In this document: positions 25,685 to 35,101 of the stretch, piece by piece
Layout: the number at the start of each line of letters is the position of its first letter
How positions within the stretch are numbered: position 1 is the stretch's first letter
Assembly: GCF_014649995.1 (NCBI RefSeq)
Contig: NZ_BMUC01000010.1
Span: forward strand, 47,495 to 111,494
DNA from: Streptomyces griseoflavus
GTDB taxonomy: Bacteria; Actinomycetota; Actinomycetes; Streptomycetales; Streptomycetaceae
Direction: 5' to 3'
DNA: 64,000 bases
Made by a program: the position numbers and the translations under genes
The notes under the pieces: generated by a model
What the model saw: only the letters and a program-made list of their open reading frames with translations
Database searches by the model: none
Told to the model about the DNA's origin: nothing

Positions 25685-28297
25685 CTAGAGCTGTGCACCG
25701 GTCTTTTCCGCGTGTTCGACCAGCCGGACAAGCTCGACCCGGGATCGCAGGCCCAGCGTCGCGAACACGTTCCGCAGGTGGTAGTCGACGGTGCGGGTGC
25801 TCACGGACAGGCTCAGCGCCACCTCCCGGTTGGTGGCGCCCTCGGCGACGCACCGTGCGATACGCAGTTGCTGCGGCGTCAGCCGGGACAGGGTCCCGGC
25901 CTCGCCCCCGGCCGGGGCCGCGCCTCCCGCCCGCAGCTCGGCGGCGGTCTGCCGCACCCACGGGTGCGCACCGCACCGTTCGAAGCCCATCAGCGCCTCG
26001 CCGAGGCGGGCCCGTGCCTCACGCAGCCGCCGTCTGCGCCGCAGCCATTTGCCGTAGAGCAGCTCGGTGCGCGCCCGTTCGAAGTCGCCGGCCGTGTCCT
26101 CGTGGCGCTCCAGGGCGCGCCGGTACAGCGCGTCGGCCGCTTCCGGTGCGGCCAGCAGGGCGCGGCAGCGCAGGAGTTGGGCGGGAGCCTGCGGGTCGGC
26201 CCCGCAGGCGGCCCACAGGGCGAAGTCCTCGACGACCGCCCGTGCGTGCTCGGGCCGTCCGGCGACGGCCGCGGCCTCCACGAAGCAGGGGACGGCCAGC
26301 ATCCACACCGCGAAGTGGCCGCGCCGCGCACCGGGCCGCACCAGGGGGCCGAGCCGGTCCGCGGCCTCGCGGGGGCGGCCGGCGCCGAGGTCGGCGCGGG
26401 CGGCGGCCCACTGGGCGAGGGCGGCCGCCTGTGCGAGGCCGTGCCGGCGGGCGGTGCGCAGCGCGGCGGTGACGTGCTCGGCGACGACCTCCTTCTCCCC
26501 CTCGATCGACGCGGCGAGCGCGAGGGCGGCGTGGTGGTGGGCGGCCGTGTTCCGCTGCCCGGTCCGCGCGGCGGTGCGCAGGCCCTCCTCGGCGTGGGTG
26601 CGGGCGAGCTGGTGGTGTCCGGCCCGCAGTTCGGCGTAGGCGAGGTACTCCAGCGCCCTCGGTTCGAGGGCGGTACGACCGTGGGTGCGGGCCGCCGCGA
26701 GGGCCCGTGCGCCGGCCCGGCGGGCGGTGGTCACGTCCCCGAGCATGAGGGCGGCGGAGGCGGACCGCAGCAGCCGCTCCGGCTCGTCGCCGCTCAGTCC
26801 TCGCCCGACGACGCGGCGCAACGGTTCGGCGGCCCGGTCGAACCGTCCCAGCAGCACGGCCCGCATCCCGTCCCGGTGGTCACGCAGCACGGCCCCGTGG
26901 GACGGGGCGGCACCGGCGCCCGGTACCGGGGCCACCGGTACGGGGGTGAGGACATCCAGGCAGGTGACGGGGTCGCCGGCGGACCAGGCCGCGTCGGCCG
27001 CGCCGAGGGTGGCCGTGGCGGCGGCCTCCGGGTCGGTGGCGGCCAGCAGTGCCGCGGCGAGCAGGAAGGATTCGCGGGCGTCGTCCACCGGTCCGTCGGC
27101 CAGGAGCACCGTGCCGCGCAGGAGTTCCGCCCCGCCACGGGCCGAGGGGGGCGCCGGACGGCTGCGGGCGGTGTCGAGCAGGCGCAGGGCCTCGGACGGG
27201 TGGCCGGCGAGGACGGCCTGCCCGGCGGCGGCGGTGCAGCGGTGGACCCGCGCCGCGTCGTCCGGAGTGAGAGCGGCCGCCCTGGTGAGCGCCCGGTGGC
27301 GCAGGACGGGTGGGAGAGCCGGGGCCGCCGCCGCGCGGGCCAGGGCGTCCGCCAGGGCGGGGGCGTCGCGGGTGACGGCCCATGAGCGGTGCAGCAGCGC
27401 GAGGACGCCGTCGGGGTCCGGCAGCGCCCCGGCCAGCGCGCGGTGAGCGGCACGGCGTCGCTCGGCGGGAGCGCCCGCGTACACCGCCCGCCCCAGCAGC
27501 GGGCTGCGGAAGCGGATGCGGTCCCCGGCCCGGACCAGCACCTCGGGCAACGGCTCCGTCGCGCCGGTCCCGTCGGCCCGCAGGACGAGGTCCGCGTCGG
27601 CGTCCGGCTCCCCCGTCGCCCGCAGCGCGGCCGCCGCGGTCAGCAGCAGACCGGCGCGCTCGGGCGGTACCCCGGCAAGTCCTCCGCGGGCGACCGCGGC
27701 CAGCACCTCACCGTCGGCCAGGGGCCGCGGCAGGGCCCGGTGGCCGGCGAGCTGGGCGGGCGAGAGCCGGTGGACCAGTGCCAGCAGCAGCGCGGGGTTG
27801 CCCTCCGCCGCCGACACCACGTCCTCGCGCACGGCGGGGTGGACGACGCCGTCCGTCGCGTCGTCCACCAGCCGCGCCGCGTCCCCGGCCGTGAGCGGGC
27901 CGAGCCGCAGCACGGGCAGTGCCGCCAGCTCCGGGTCGACGGGCCGGTGCCCGGGAACGGTGAGAAGCAGTCCCACGCGCGCGGAGCGGGCTCGCGCGGC
28001 GGCCTGCCCGAGCGCCGCCCGGGAGGCCGCGTCCCACAGGTGGGCGTCGTCCACGCACACCAGGAGCGGCACCGTGCCGGCCGTCGCGAGGGCGTCGGAC
28101 AGGACCTCCCCCGCGCGACCGCCAGGGGGCCGTACGTGCCGCACGGGTCCGGCGCGGAAGAGGCGTGCGGCGTGTTCGAGGAACGTCGTGCGGCCGCAAC
28201 CGGGGTCACCGGTCACGACACGGACGCCGCCGTCGGCGCGGAGGGTGTCCAGCAGCTCGGAGATCACCCGCTGCCGCAGGGTCGTCTGTCCGGTCAT
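25685..28297 (-). CDS. Large ATP-binding LuxR-family regulator (LAL type)
   Basis: 870 residues. An N-terminal AAA-type ATPase has Walker A GDPGCGRTT near residue 30 and Walker B LLVCVDDAHLWD near 95. A long helical TPR-like middle follows (Ala/Leu-rich repeats from about 330 to 780). The C-terminal LuxR helix-turn-helix is LTPQQLRIARCVAEGATNRE through TVDYHLRNVFATLGLRSRVEL. LAL regulators activate catabolic or antibiotic genes. Same direction as the PucR regulator downstream (142-bp gap) and the cutinase upstream (210-bp gap); its target is unknown. Confidence 0.92.
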   Translation of the reverse strand: MTGQTTLRQRVISELLDTLRADGGVRVVTGDPGCGRTTFLEHAARLFRAGPVRHVRPPGGRAGEVLSDALATAGTVPLLVCVDDAHLWDAASRAALGQAAARARSARVGLLLTVPGHRPVDPELAALPVLRLGPLTAGDAARLVDDATDGVVHPAVREDVVSAAEGNPALLLALVHRLSPAQLAGHRALPRPLADGEVLAAVARGGLAGVPPERAGLLLTAAAALRATGEPDADADLVLRADGTGATEPLPEVLVRAGDRIRFRSPLLGRAVYAGAPAERRRAAHRALAGALPDPDGVLALLHRSWAVTRDAPALADALARAAAAPALPPVLRHRALTRAAALTPDDAARVHRCTAAAGQAVLAGHPSEALRLLDTARSRPAPPSARGGAELLRGTVLLADGPVDDARESFLLAAALLAATDPEAAATATLGAADAAWSAGDPVTCLDVLTPVPVAPVPGAGAAPSHGAVLRDHRDGMRAVLLGRFDRAAEPLRRVVGRGLSGDEPERLLRSASAALMLGDVTTARRAGARALAAARTHGRTALEPRALEYLAYAELRAGHHQLARTHAEEGLRTAARTGQRNTAAHHHAALALAASIEGEKEVVAEHVTAALRTARRHGLAQAAALAQWAAARADLGAGRPREAADRLGPLVRPGARRGHFAVWMLAVPCFVEAAAVAGRPEHARAVVEDFALWAACGADPQAPAQLLRCRALLAAPEAADALYRRALERHEDTAGDFERARTELLYGKWLRRRRRLREARARLGEALMGFERCGAHPWVRQTAAELRAGGAAPAGGEAGTLSRLTPQQLRIARCVAEGATNREVALSLSVSTRTVDYHLRNVFATLGLRSRVELVRLVEHAEKTGAQL

Positions 28298-28507
28298 TCC
28301 CGGGACCTTACTGACGCGTAAGGTCGTGCGGAAGGAACGCGTCCCCTCTGGGTGAAGGCTCAACTGCCCTGTCACCAGCGGGTCTTCTCCGGTCCGGCGG
28401 GCGGCGGAGTGTGCCGCGGCCCAAGGAGCCCGCCGCCCCGCGGTGCACCGGCACAACGCCGGTGGCGGCCCGCGCCGTCGCGCGGACCGCCACCGGGTGT
28501 CACGGCA

Positions 28508-29410
28508 TCAGGAGGTGTGCGGGCAGTTGCCCCGGCTCTCCTCGATCGTCAGGCTCCGCTGCGGCAGCGGGCACAGGAACCGCTCGTAGCGGGTGTCGTT
28601 GTCGATGAACCGCTTGAGCCAGGAAATGCTGTACTTCGCGATCGTCGTGTTCGACGAGTTGGGCGTGAAGTGGGTGGCGCCGTTCAGTTCGAGGTAGGCC
28701 CGGTCCAGCGAGGACGGCAGGCCGGTGTAGAGGGGTTCGGCGTGGGTGGAGACCGGGGCGACCGTGTCGCCGTCGGCGCCGAAGATCAGCGTGGGCGTGC
28801 GCACCTCCGGCCAGGTCTTGTCGAGGTTCCAGGGCGTCAGCGGGATGGCGGCCTGGAGCGAGGGCCGGTCCTTGGCGGCTTCGAGGCTTCCGCCGCCGCC
28901 CATCGAGTGGCCCATGACGCCGAGGCGGCTGCTGTCGATGCGGCCGCGCACCGAGCTGCGCTGGGTGAGGTAGTCCAGCGCGGCGAGGAGCTGGTCGCCG
29001 CGGGAGGCGGGCTGGTCGAGGGTGGTGTTGGTGTCGATGGTGAAGACCACGAAGCCCTGGGAGGCGAGGCGCGGACCCAGCCAGGAGATGGAGGACTGGT
29101 AGGCGGTGAAGCCGGGTGAGACGGCGATCGCGCCGAAGGTGCCGTCGGCGGTGCTGGTCGGGTAGTAGATCGTGCCCCCGCCGAAGCCGCTGACGGAGAG
29201 CGAGGAGACGGAGACGTCCGACACGGCGTAGGGGCCGCGCAGTGCCTCGATGCTCGATTCGGTCGGTGCCGGGCCGCGCTCGTAGGGGTTGTCCGCCGCG
29301 TGGGCGCCGGGGCCGCCGAGGGTGGTCAGGGCGACGACGGCGGCGAGGGCCGCGGTCAGTCCGGCGAAGCGGCCGGACGTGCGTCCGCGGGTGTGGGGGT
29401 GCTGCTGCAC
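28508..29410 (-). CDS. Secreted cutinase / PET-hydrolase-like esterase
   Basis: 300 residues from GTG, 9 nt after GAGAGG. Signal peptide ends near AHA38. The mature enzyme closely parallels Thermobifida cutinase TfCut2: [90 protein letters not shown] and GATHFTPN. Triad Ser169, Asp215, His247; Met170 and Trp194 match the PET-binding site, but the usual oxyanion Tyr is Phe101. Two C-terminal Cys (FLCP and GNCP) form the conserved disulfide. Acts on cutin-like polyesters outside the cell; PET hydrolysis is an inference. Confidence 0.92.
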   Translation of the reverse strand: MQQHPHTRGRTSGRFAGLTAALAAVVALTTLGGPGAHAADNPYERGPAPTESSIEALRGPYAVSDVSVSSLSVSGFGGGTIYYPTSTADGTFGAIAVSPGFTAYQSSISWLGPRLASQGFVVFTIDTNTTLDQPASRGDQLLAALDYLTQRSSVRGRIDSSRLGVMGHSMGGGGSLEAAKDRPSLQAAIPLTPWNLDKTWPEVRTPTLIFGADGDTVAPVSTHAEPLYTGLPSSLDRAYLELNGATHFTPNSSNTTIAKYSISWLKRFIDNDTRYERFLCPLPQRSLTIEESRGNCPHTS

Positions 29411-29754
29411 GACGAGTGGTCCTCTCTGTCGCGGCGAACCGCCCGGCCGGCCGGGGCACGGGATCGTGGCGTGGTTGGGGACCGTGCCCCGGCCGGGGGC
29501 GCCGCCGATGGACTGGCGGTGCCACTGTCGGAGAGGAGGTGGCCGGTGCGGACCGGCAATGTCACCGGTCTCGTGCGCCGCACCGTCCGTGCGCGGGCGA
29601 AGGCGGCCGCGTCAGGGCATGGCGGGAGGAAGCGGGGGTACCCGGGCAGGTGCGGTCACCGTCGGAGTCGGCGCCGACGGTGGCCGCCGGGCGCGGGGAC
29701 GCGGCGCCGCTCCGGTCCGGGGAAGAAGCCGGGGGGTGGCTCGCGGGCGTCCGG
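29411..29754. other. Intergenic region upstream of the cutinase
   Basis: 344 bp with no supported gene. It contains an inverted repeat, CACCGTCGG at 29657-29665 and CCGACGGTG at 29674-29682, which could terminate the small gene that ends at 29755. The cutinase promoter should lie in 29411-29560; I cannot pick the boxes. Confidence 0.4.
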
Positions 29755-29967
29755 TCAGGCCGCGTCGTAGACGTGGGCCCGGCCGCCCGCCCACCTCACC
29801 CAGGCGGGATCGTCCAGCAGCCGTTCGCCGTCGGGCAGTCCCGCACGCCGCAGGAACTCCACCACGTCGCGGTCGCAGAGCGCGAGGCCGACGATCTCAC
29901 CGCGTACCGTCACCCGGCGTCCGCCCGAGCCGAGCGGCGGGTGCACCACGATCGGCGCCTTCCTCAT
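29755..29967 (-). CDS. Small conserved Streptomyces protein
   Basis: 70 residues. The pattern MRKAPIVVH...GGRRVTVRGEIVGLALCDRDVVEFLRRAGLPDGERLLDDPAWVRWAGG resembles a small family I have seen in many Streptomyces genomes, with a short beta-rich N-terminus and a helical C-terminus. No signal or membrane segment. Function unknown. It is divergent from the small Cys-containing gene at 30106. Confidence 0.7.
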   Translation of the reverse strand: MRKAPIVVHPPLGSGGRRVTVRGEIVGLALCDRDVVEFLRRAGLPDGERLLDDPAWVRWAGGRAHVYDAA

Positions 29968-30105
29968 CCTTCCAGCATCGGGGGGCGGCCTCCGGTATGC
30001 ATCCCGGCACCGCATGTCACCCGACTGCCCCGCCGGACGAGCGATCCGGGAACGCGCCGTGCTCGTATGGAAGCGGCCTCCATGCCTACCCGGAGGGAGC
30101 TGGGA

Positions 30106-30288
30106 ATGCACGAGATGTGGTGCGGTGCAGACACTTCGGGGGAGCCGGTGTGGCATGTCCTCACTCCGGACAAGACCTCGACCCTGTGCGGAGTGGACAA
30201 GGAGGAGGAGTCGCCGCGACGTGACACCACGGACCGGCACTGCCTCTCCTGCATGCAGTCGTTCCAGGCCGTCGTGGCGTCCCACTGA
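30106..30288 (+). CDS. Small cysteine-containing protein
   Basis: 60 residues starting at ATG after CGGAGGGAG. Cysteines at MWCG, STLCGV and HCLSCM, with His near the last pair, could bind zinc in a ribbon-like knuckle. No signal peptide. A strong hairpin follows. Not recognised; small zinc-binding proteins of this type are common in Streptomyces. Confidence 0.65.
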   Translation: MHEMWCGADTSGEPVWHVLTPDKTSTLCGVDKEEESPRRDTTDRHCLSCMQSFQAVVASH

Positions 30289-30347
30289 GGGGCCCACGGC
30301 GTGCCGGTGCGGCACCGGACCGGCTCGCCGCCCGGTACGGAGTGCCC

Positions 30348-30380
30348 CGGTCCGGCCGGCCGTGAAGGCCGGCCGGACCG
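30348..30380. terminator. Strong bidirectional terminator
   Basis: CGGTCCGGCCGGCC (30348-30361) pairs perfectly with GGCCGGCCGGACCG (30367-30380) across GTGAA. It lies between the Cys-rich gene and the TPR gene, whose stop is at 30382, so the stem abuts the stop codon. Confidence 0.8.
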
Positions 30381-30381
30381 C

Positions 30382-32067
30382 TCAGTGACAGGGACGCCCG
30401 TCCCCGGGGTCCGCCGGCCGGCGGGTCCGCGTGCGGCAGAAGCAGGACGCCTCGATCGGGACGTCCGCCAGCGCGGCCGCGTGCGTGAGCTGCCGGGCGA
30501 CGATGCGGGCCTCGCCCGTCCTGCCGGTGCGCAGCAGGCACTCGTGGAACCCGTGCAGCGCCCAGACGTTGTTCGGGTGTTGCAGCGGCCGGGGCAGGGT
30601 GGCGTCCAGTCCCAGGTCCGCGCGGTAGACGGCCTCGGCCTCGGCGACGCGGCCCTGCTCCAGCAGCAGCGCCCCGTAGGCGTGCCGGGTGGGCTGCATC
30701 CAGCCCCAGGGCTCGTCGTAGGGCAGGTTGTCGTCCAGTTCGACGGAGCGTTCCAGCGCGGCGAACGCGGTGTCGTACTCGCCCTTGCGGTAGGCGAGTT
30801 CGCCGTCCAGCATGGCCGACGCGACGGCGAGGATGTCGTGGCAGGTGTTGTTGAAGAGCATCCGGGTCCCGGGGACGCGGCCCACGGCGGCGCGGAAGTT
30901 CTCTCGTTCGGCCTCGGCCCGGTCGGTGGCGCCGGTCGCGGAGAGGGCCACGCCCCGGGCGTAGTGCAGCATGGCGGTGGTCACGCAGTACAGCTCCGGG
31001 TCGTCGGGGAACGGCAGCGCCAGGATGTCCTCCCAGCGGCCGAAGCGGATCAGGACGTGGACACGCATCGCCAGGAACCCCTCGAGCCAGTCGGCCATCG
31101 GCGGGCTCTGCACCCGGAGCAGCTTCTCCGGGACGGCCTCCTCGAGCCGGGCCGCGGCGTCCAGGGCCACCTTCGACTGACCGGCGAACATGGCGCCGTA
31201 GATTCTGAAGTGATGGTTGTGGGCGCGGTAGAGCGTGTAGAAGTTCATGGCGCCGGCCCGCCGGAGGTACTTGTCGTCGGCGGCGATGGCCAGGGTGTTG
31301 TCCGAGACGACCCGGCGGTAGTCGCCGCACAGGACTTCCAGGTGTGAGGGCATGTGGCGCAGGTGCCCGGCGTCGGGCACGGCTCCGCGCAGCCGGTCGG
31401 CGACGGTGAGGGCCGCTTCCGGCGTGGGGGACATCTCCATCAGGTGGATGTACAGGTGCAGGACGCCCGGATGCCGGGAGCCGGCGTCGGTGGAGAGCGC
31501 GCCGTCGAGGACGGCCTTGGCCTCCAGGGTGCGGGCGCCGTCGGCCGGGCGCCCGGTCCCGAGGTCCCACAGCCGCCAGGGGGTGAGGTTCATCAGGGCG
31601 TCGGCGCACAGGGTGGCCACGTCGAGGTCGCCGGGGGCGCTCTCGTACACGGCGAGCATCCGGTCGGCGTACGGCTCGTTCCACACCGAGCAGTCGTCGG
31701 TGGGCCGCGCCTGGGGGTAGCGGGCGCGCAGGGCTTCGACGAGTGCCCGTTCGACGGGGGTGGCGCGGGCGGCCTTCTCGTGCGCGCGTTCCACCGCCCG
31801 GTGGGTGCGTTCGACGGTGTGGGCGAGTTCCTCGCCGTCGAACGCTTCCCAGGGCTTGTTGTAGTTGGGGCCGAGGGCGTAGGCGATGCCCCAGTGGGCC
31901 ATGGCGCAGTCCGGGTCGGCGTCGGCGGCCTTCTCGAAACAGGCGACCGCCTCCTCGTGGTTGAAGCCGTACGTCCACATCAGCCCGCGGTCGAACCAGA
32001 GTTGGGCGTCGGCGGAGGACGTCGTCACGGGCCGGCCGTAGGGGCCGAGGTCGTAGTAGTCGTCCAT
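30382..32067 (-). CDS. Tetratricopeptide-repeat protein
   Basis: 561 residues, no signal. N-terminal TPR: AQLWFDRGLMWTYGFNHEEAVACFEKAADADPDCAMAHWGIAYALGPNYN, a phrase shared by a bacterial TPR family. Helical repeats run through the protein (ARGVALSATG, DGELAYRKGEYDTAFAALERSVELDD, AYGALLLEQGRVAEAEAVYRADLGLD). The WGIAYALGPNYNKPW stretch is the conserved signature. Probably a cytosolic scaffold. The C-terminus has a Cys pair (ASCFCRT). A CGTCCC/GGGACG inverted repeat lies upstream of the start. Confidence 0.8.
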   Translation of the reverse strand: MDDYYDLGPYGRPVTTSSADAQLWFDRGLMWTYGFNHEEAVACFEKAADADPDCAMAHWGIAYALGPNYNKPWEAFDGEELAHTVERTHRAVERAHEKAARATPVERALVEALRARYPQARPTDDCSVWNEPYADRMLAVYESAPGDLDVATLCADALMNLTPWRLWDLGTGRPADGARTLEAKAVLDGALSTDAGSRHPGVLHLYIHLMEMSPTPEAALTVADRLRGAVPDAGHLRHMPSHLEVLCGDYRRVVSDNTLAIAADDKYLRRAGAMNFYTLYRAHNHHFRIYGAMFAGQSKVALDAAARLEEAVPEKLLRVQSPPMADWLEGFLAMRVHVLIRFGRWEDILALPFPDDPELYCVTTAMLHYARGVALSATGATDRAEAERENFRAAVGRVPGTRMLFNNTCHDILAVASAMLDGELAYRKGEYDTAFAALERSVELDDNLPYDEPWGWMQPTRHAYGALLLEQGRVAEAEAVYRADLGLDATLPRPLQHPNNVWALHGFHECLLRTGRTGEARIVARQLTHAAALADVPIEASCFCRTRTRRPADPGDGRPCH

Positions 32068-32124
32068 GGGTGCCTGCCTCCCGGGGAAGCGGATGGGCCG
32101 GCCGCTGCCGCGCCGGCGGCGAAA

Positions 32125-32138
32125 CGTCCCGTGGGACG
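32125..32138. promoter_or_regulatory. Inverted repeat upstream of the TPR gene
   Basis: CGTCCC-GT-GGGACG, 58 bp before the TPR start. On the minus strand CTATCGT lies just upstream of it and could be a -10 region, which would place the repeat at the start of the transcript. Confidence 0.35.
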
Positions 32139-32210
32139 AAACCGACGATAGCGGGGCACAAGCGCTCGCGCAGGCGCCGGCGCGGATCCGGGCGCCGTGG
32201 GCTCGGGCGC

Positions 32211-32702
32211 TCAGGCGTTCACGAGGAGCTGCGGGGACAGCACCTTGATCATCGTGTTGGTCCAGCGCATCTGGCGCAGGGTCTGCGGGTGGCAGGAGGT
32301 GACCAGCTCCAGGAGGTCCCGGTCCCGGGTGGCCTGTGCCGCCTGGGCGAGCATCTCCCAGTGCAGGGAGCTGCGTACGGCGGCCAGGTGCAGGTCCCGC
32401 AGGTCGTGCAGGAGGAGCAGACCGGCCTGGGGGCGGCGTCCGAGGGCCTGCGAGGCCTTCTCCCGCAGCGCGGCGAGCGCGCCGGGAGAGGGGTGCTCGC
32501 GGGGTCCGGACAGGTCGAGGCCGCGGTCGCGGCCGAGGGCGGCGAGCCGGGTGGTGTGTTCCCTGGACCAGCGGGCGACGTCGGTGGCGACATGGTGGAA
32601 CTCGTGTTCGACGCGATGGCGTTCCGCGGCGGCGAGCAGGTCCTGTTCCAGGTCGCGTTCGTCGTCGTGCAGGGTGCGCAGGGTGAGGTCGACGCCGTTC
32701 AT
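32211..32702 (-). CDS. Helical ferritin-like or hemerythrin-like protein
   Basis: 163 residues, almost entirely helical. Glu and His are frequent (DDERDLEQDL, AAERHRVEHEFHHVATDVARW, LLLLHDLRDLHLAAVRSSLHWEML), the pattern of four-helix metal-binding bundles such as ferritin-like domains. No signal. Its ATG lies inside the end of the molybdopterin oxidoreductase gene (overlap at 32699-32702), so it is translationally coupled to it and probably works with it. Metal binding is an inference. Confidence 0.65.
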   Translation of the reverse strand: MNGVDLTLRTLHDDERDLEQDLLAAAERHRVEHEFHHVATDVARWSREHTTRLAALGRDRGLDLSGPREHPSPGALAALREKASQALGRRPQAGLLLLHDLRDLHLAAVRSSLHWEMLAQAAQATRDRDLLELVTSCHPQTLRQMRWTNTMIKVLSPQLLVNA

Positions 32703-35101
32703 GCCGTGCTCCCCGTGCGGTCGGTGCCGTCCGTTCCGGTGCCGCGGCGGGAGACCAGCGTCATGCGGGCAGCGGAGGTCTTGAACAAGGGTTGTTTGGA
32801 CAGGGGGTCCCAGTCGGTGACGGTCGTCTCGTTGACGGCCCGGCCGGGGCGGTCACCGGGCGGCCGGTGTCCCTCCGGCGTGTCCCAGTAGCCGTAGTGG
32901 AACGGGACGAACACCACGCCGTCGCGGATCGCGGTGGTCCGCAGCCGGGCCCGCATCGCCCCGCGCGGGGTGGTGACCTGGACGAGGTCGCCGTCGGCGA
33001 GCCCCTGCGCGGCGGCCTCCGCCGGGGAGATCTCCGCCCACACGTCGGGGGCGGCGGCGTCGAGCTCGGGCACGCGGCCGGTCTTGGTGCGGGTGTGGAA
33101 GTGGTACACCGTACGGCCGGTGATCAGCTGGAGGGGGTACTCGGGCGAACTGTCCTCGTGGGGCGGCAGGTACTCGGCGGCCTTGATCACGGCCTTTCCG
33201 TCCGGGTTGAGGGAGCGGTACTCGACCGGGGTGACCGTCGCGCCGGTCACCATGTCCTTGCCGTAGCTCTCGCAGCGGTCGGGGTGGGCGTGGGTGAAGC
33301 CGTCGGTGTAGAGGCGGGCCGTGCCGTCGGGGGCGTCCTCGGTGCAGGGCCACTGGATGCCGCTGCCGTGCCGCAGCTTGTCGTAGCTGAGGCCGGTGTA
33401 GTCACAGGGGCGGCCGGCGCTGCACCGCTGCCAGGCGGCGAACGCGCCCTCGGCGTCGCGCCAGCCGATCAGCGGACCGCCGTCCTTGTCACGGAAGTCC
33501 ATACGGGCGGCGAAGTCGAGGAGGATGTCGAGGTCGGGCCGGGCCTCGCCGGGCGGTTCGACGGCCTTCTCCGACAGGTGCACGGTGCGGTCGGTGTTGG
33601 TGAAGGTGCCGGTCTTCTCGCCCCAGGTCGCGGCCGGCAGGACGACGTCGGCGAGCTGGGCGGTCTCGGTGAGGAACAGGTCCTGCACCACCACGAACAG
33701 CCGCTCTTGGGCGAGGATCGAGCGGATCCTGGCCAGTTCGGGCAGGGAGACGGCCGGGTTGGTGCCGGTGATCCACAGCATGCCGAGCGAGCCCTGCTCG
33801 GCGTAGCGGAAGATCTGCATCGCGTGGGTGGGCGGACCGTAGTGCGGGATGGCGTCCGGCTCCACGTTCCAGAGTGCGGCGAGCTCGGCCACGTGCTGGT
33901 CGTTCTGCCAGTTGCGGAAACCCGGCAGGTCGCCGTCGGCTCCGCATTCCCGGGTGTTCTCGGCCGTGGGCTGGCCGTTCATCTGGAGCAGCCCGCAGCC
34001 GGGGCGGCCCAGCATCCCCCGGATGAGATGCAGGTTGTTGACCTGGACGGCGGCGGAGGACGCCTGGTGGGACTGGTAGACGCCCTGCAGGACGGTGGAC
34101 AGCAGCCGCCGGGCCCCGCCGAGGAGCTCCGCCGCCCGTTCGATCTGCGCGGCGGGGACGTCACAGATCGCCGCGGCCCACCGGGGGGTGCACGGTTCGA
34201 CGCGGGAGGCGAGCTCGTCGAAGCCGACGGTGTGCGCGTCGATGTAGGCGCGGTCGGTGCGGCCGGTGCGGATGATCTCGTGCAGCAGGGCGTTGAGCAG
34301 CGCCACGTTGGTGCCGGGGCGGGGCGCCAGGTGCACCTCGGCGCGCTGGGCCACGGGCGTGTACCGGGGGTCGACGCACAGCAGCCGGGGCGGGTCGGAG
34401 CCCTCCAGGCGGTCCAGGATCCGCATCCACAGCACGGTCTGGGTCTCCGCGACGTTGTGTCCGAACAGGGCGATGGTGTCGGCGTGGTCGACGTCCTCGT
34501 AGGAGCCGGGCTGGCCGTCGGAGCCGAAGGTCTCCTTGAGGGCTTCGGCGGCCGTCGCCGTGCACAGCCGGGTGTTGCCGTCGAGGTGGTTGGTGCGGAT
34601 GCCGGCGTGGGCGAGGACGGCGAGGGTGTAGTACTCCTCCAGGAAGAGCTGGCCGGAGGTGTAGAAGCCGACGGCCCCGGGGCCCCGTTCGTCCAGCAGG
34701 CTCCTGGTGCGGGAGGTGACGCGGTCCATGGCGGTGTCCCAGTCGGACTCCACCAGGTGTCCGTTCTCCCGGACGAGGGGCCGGGTGAGGCGGTCCGGTG
34801 AGTGGTTGGCCTGCCACCCGTAGAGGTCCTTGGGGCCGAGCCGGCCGCGGTTGACGCGGTCGACCGCGCGGCCGCGGACGCCCACGATGCGGCCGTCGCG
34901 CACCGCGATGTCCAGCGCGTCGCCGTTGGAGTGCAGGATCGAGGCGGAGCGCACCCATCGCTCCACGTCCTCCTCCCCGACCCCGTCCGCCAGATGCATG
35001 TCGGTGCGGGCCGGCCACGGGGCGCCGGGCGCGTAAGGGGTGCGTGCGCCCCAGGGGTCGGCGATCCGCTCCGGCGTGCTGTCCAAGGTCCGGCCTCCCA
35101 C
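32699..35101 (-). CDS. Molybdopterin oxidoreductase lacking the N-terminal Fe-S cysteines
   Basis: 800 residues of the formate dehydrogenase/nitrate reductase (DMSO reductase) family. Molybdopterin domains show GFYTSGQLFLEEYY, HLDGNTRLCTATAAEAL (Cys180, likely Mo ligand), FGHNVAETQTVLW, GMLGRPGCGLLQMNGQ, WITGTNPAVSLPE and the C-terminal MopB GRTVYHFHTRTKTGR...HYGYWDTPEGH. The N-terminal segment that should carry the [4Fe-4S] motif reads SASILHSNGDALDIAV, with no Cys at any ligand position. Start is GTG 35101 without a good ribosome site; TTG 35086 follows GGAGG by 7 nt and may be the real start. Confidence 0.88.
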   Translation of the reverse strand: MGGRTLDSTPERIADPWGARTPYAPGAPWPARTDMHLADGVGEEDVERWVRSASILHSNGDALDIAVRDGRIVGVRGRAVDRVNRGRLGPKDLYGWQANHSPDRLTRPLVRENGHLVESDWDTAMDRVTSRTRSLLDERGPGAVGFYTSGQLFLEEYYTLAVLAHAGIRTNHLDGNTRLCTATAAEALKETFGSDGQPGSYEDVDHADTIALFGHNVAETQTVLWMRILDRLEGSDPPRLLCVDPRYTPVAQRAEVHLAPRPGTNVALLNALLHEIIRTGRTDRAYIDAHTVGFDELASRVEPCTPRWAAAICDVPAAQIERAAELLGGARRLLSTVLQGVYQSHQASSAAVQVNNLHLIRGMLGRPGCGLLQMNGQPTAENTRECGADGDLPGFRNWQNDQHVAELAALWNVEPDAIPHYGPPTHAMQIFRYAEQGSLGMLWITGTNPAVSLPELARIRSILAQERLFVVVQDLFLTETAQLADVVLPAATWGEKTGTFTNTDRTVHLSEKAVEPPGEARPDLDILLDFAARMDFRDKDGGPLIGWRDAEGAFAAWQRCSAGRPCDYTGLSYDKLRHGSGIQWPCTEDAPDGTARLYTDGFTHAHPDRCESYGKDMVTGATVTPVEYRSLNPDGKAVIKAAEYLPPHEDSSPEYPLQLITGRTVYHFHTRTKTGRVPELDAAAPDVWAEISPAEAAAQGLADGDLVQVTTPRGAMRARLRTTAIRDGVVFVPFHYGYWDTPEGHRPPGDRPGRAVNETTVTDWDPLSKQPLFKTSAARMTLVSRRGTGTDGTDRTGSTA

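Noticed and set aside
29242-30288. 348-codon plus-strand frame ending with the small Cys-containing protein
   Set aside because: Only the last 60 codons have a ribosome site and coding-like composition; the upstream part is antisense to the cutinase.
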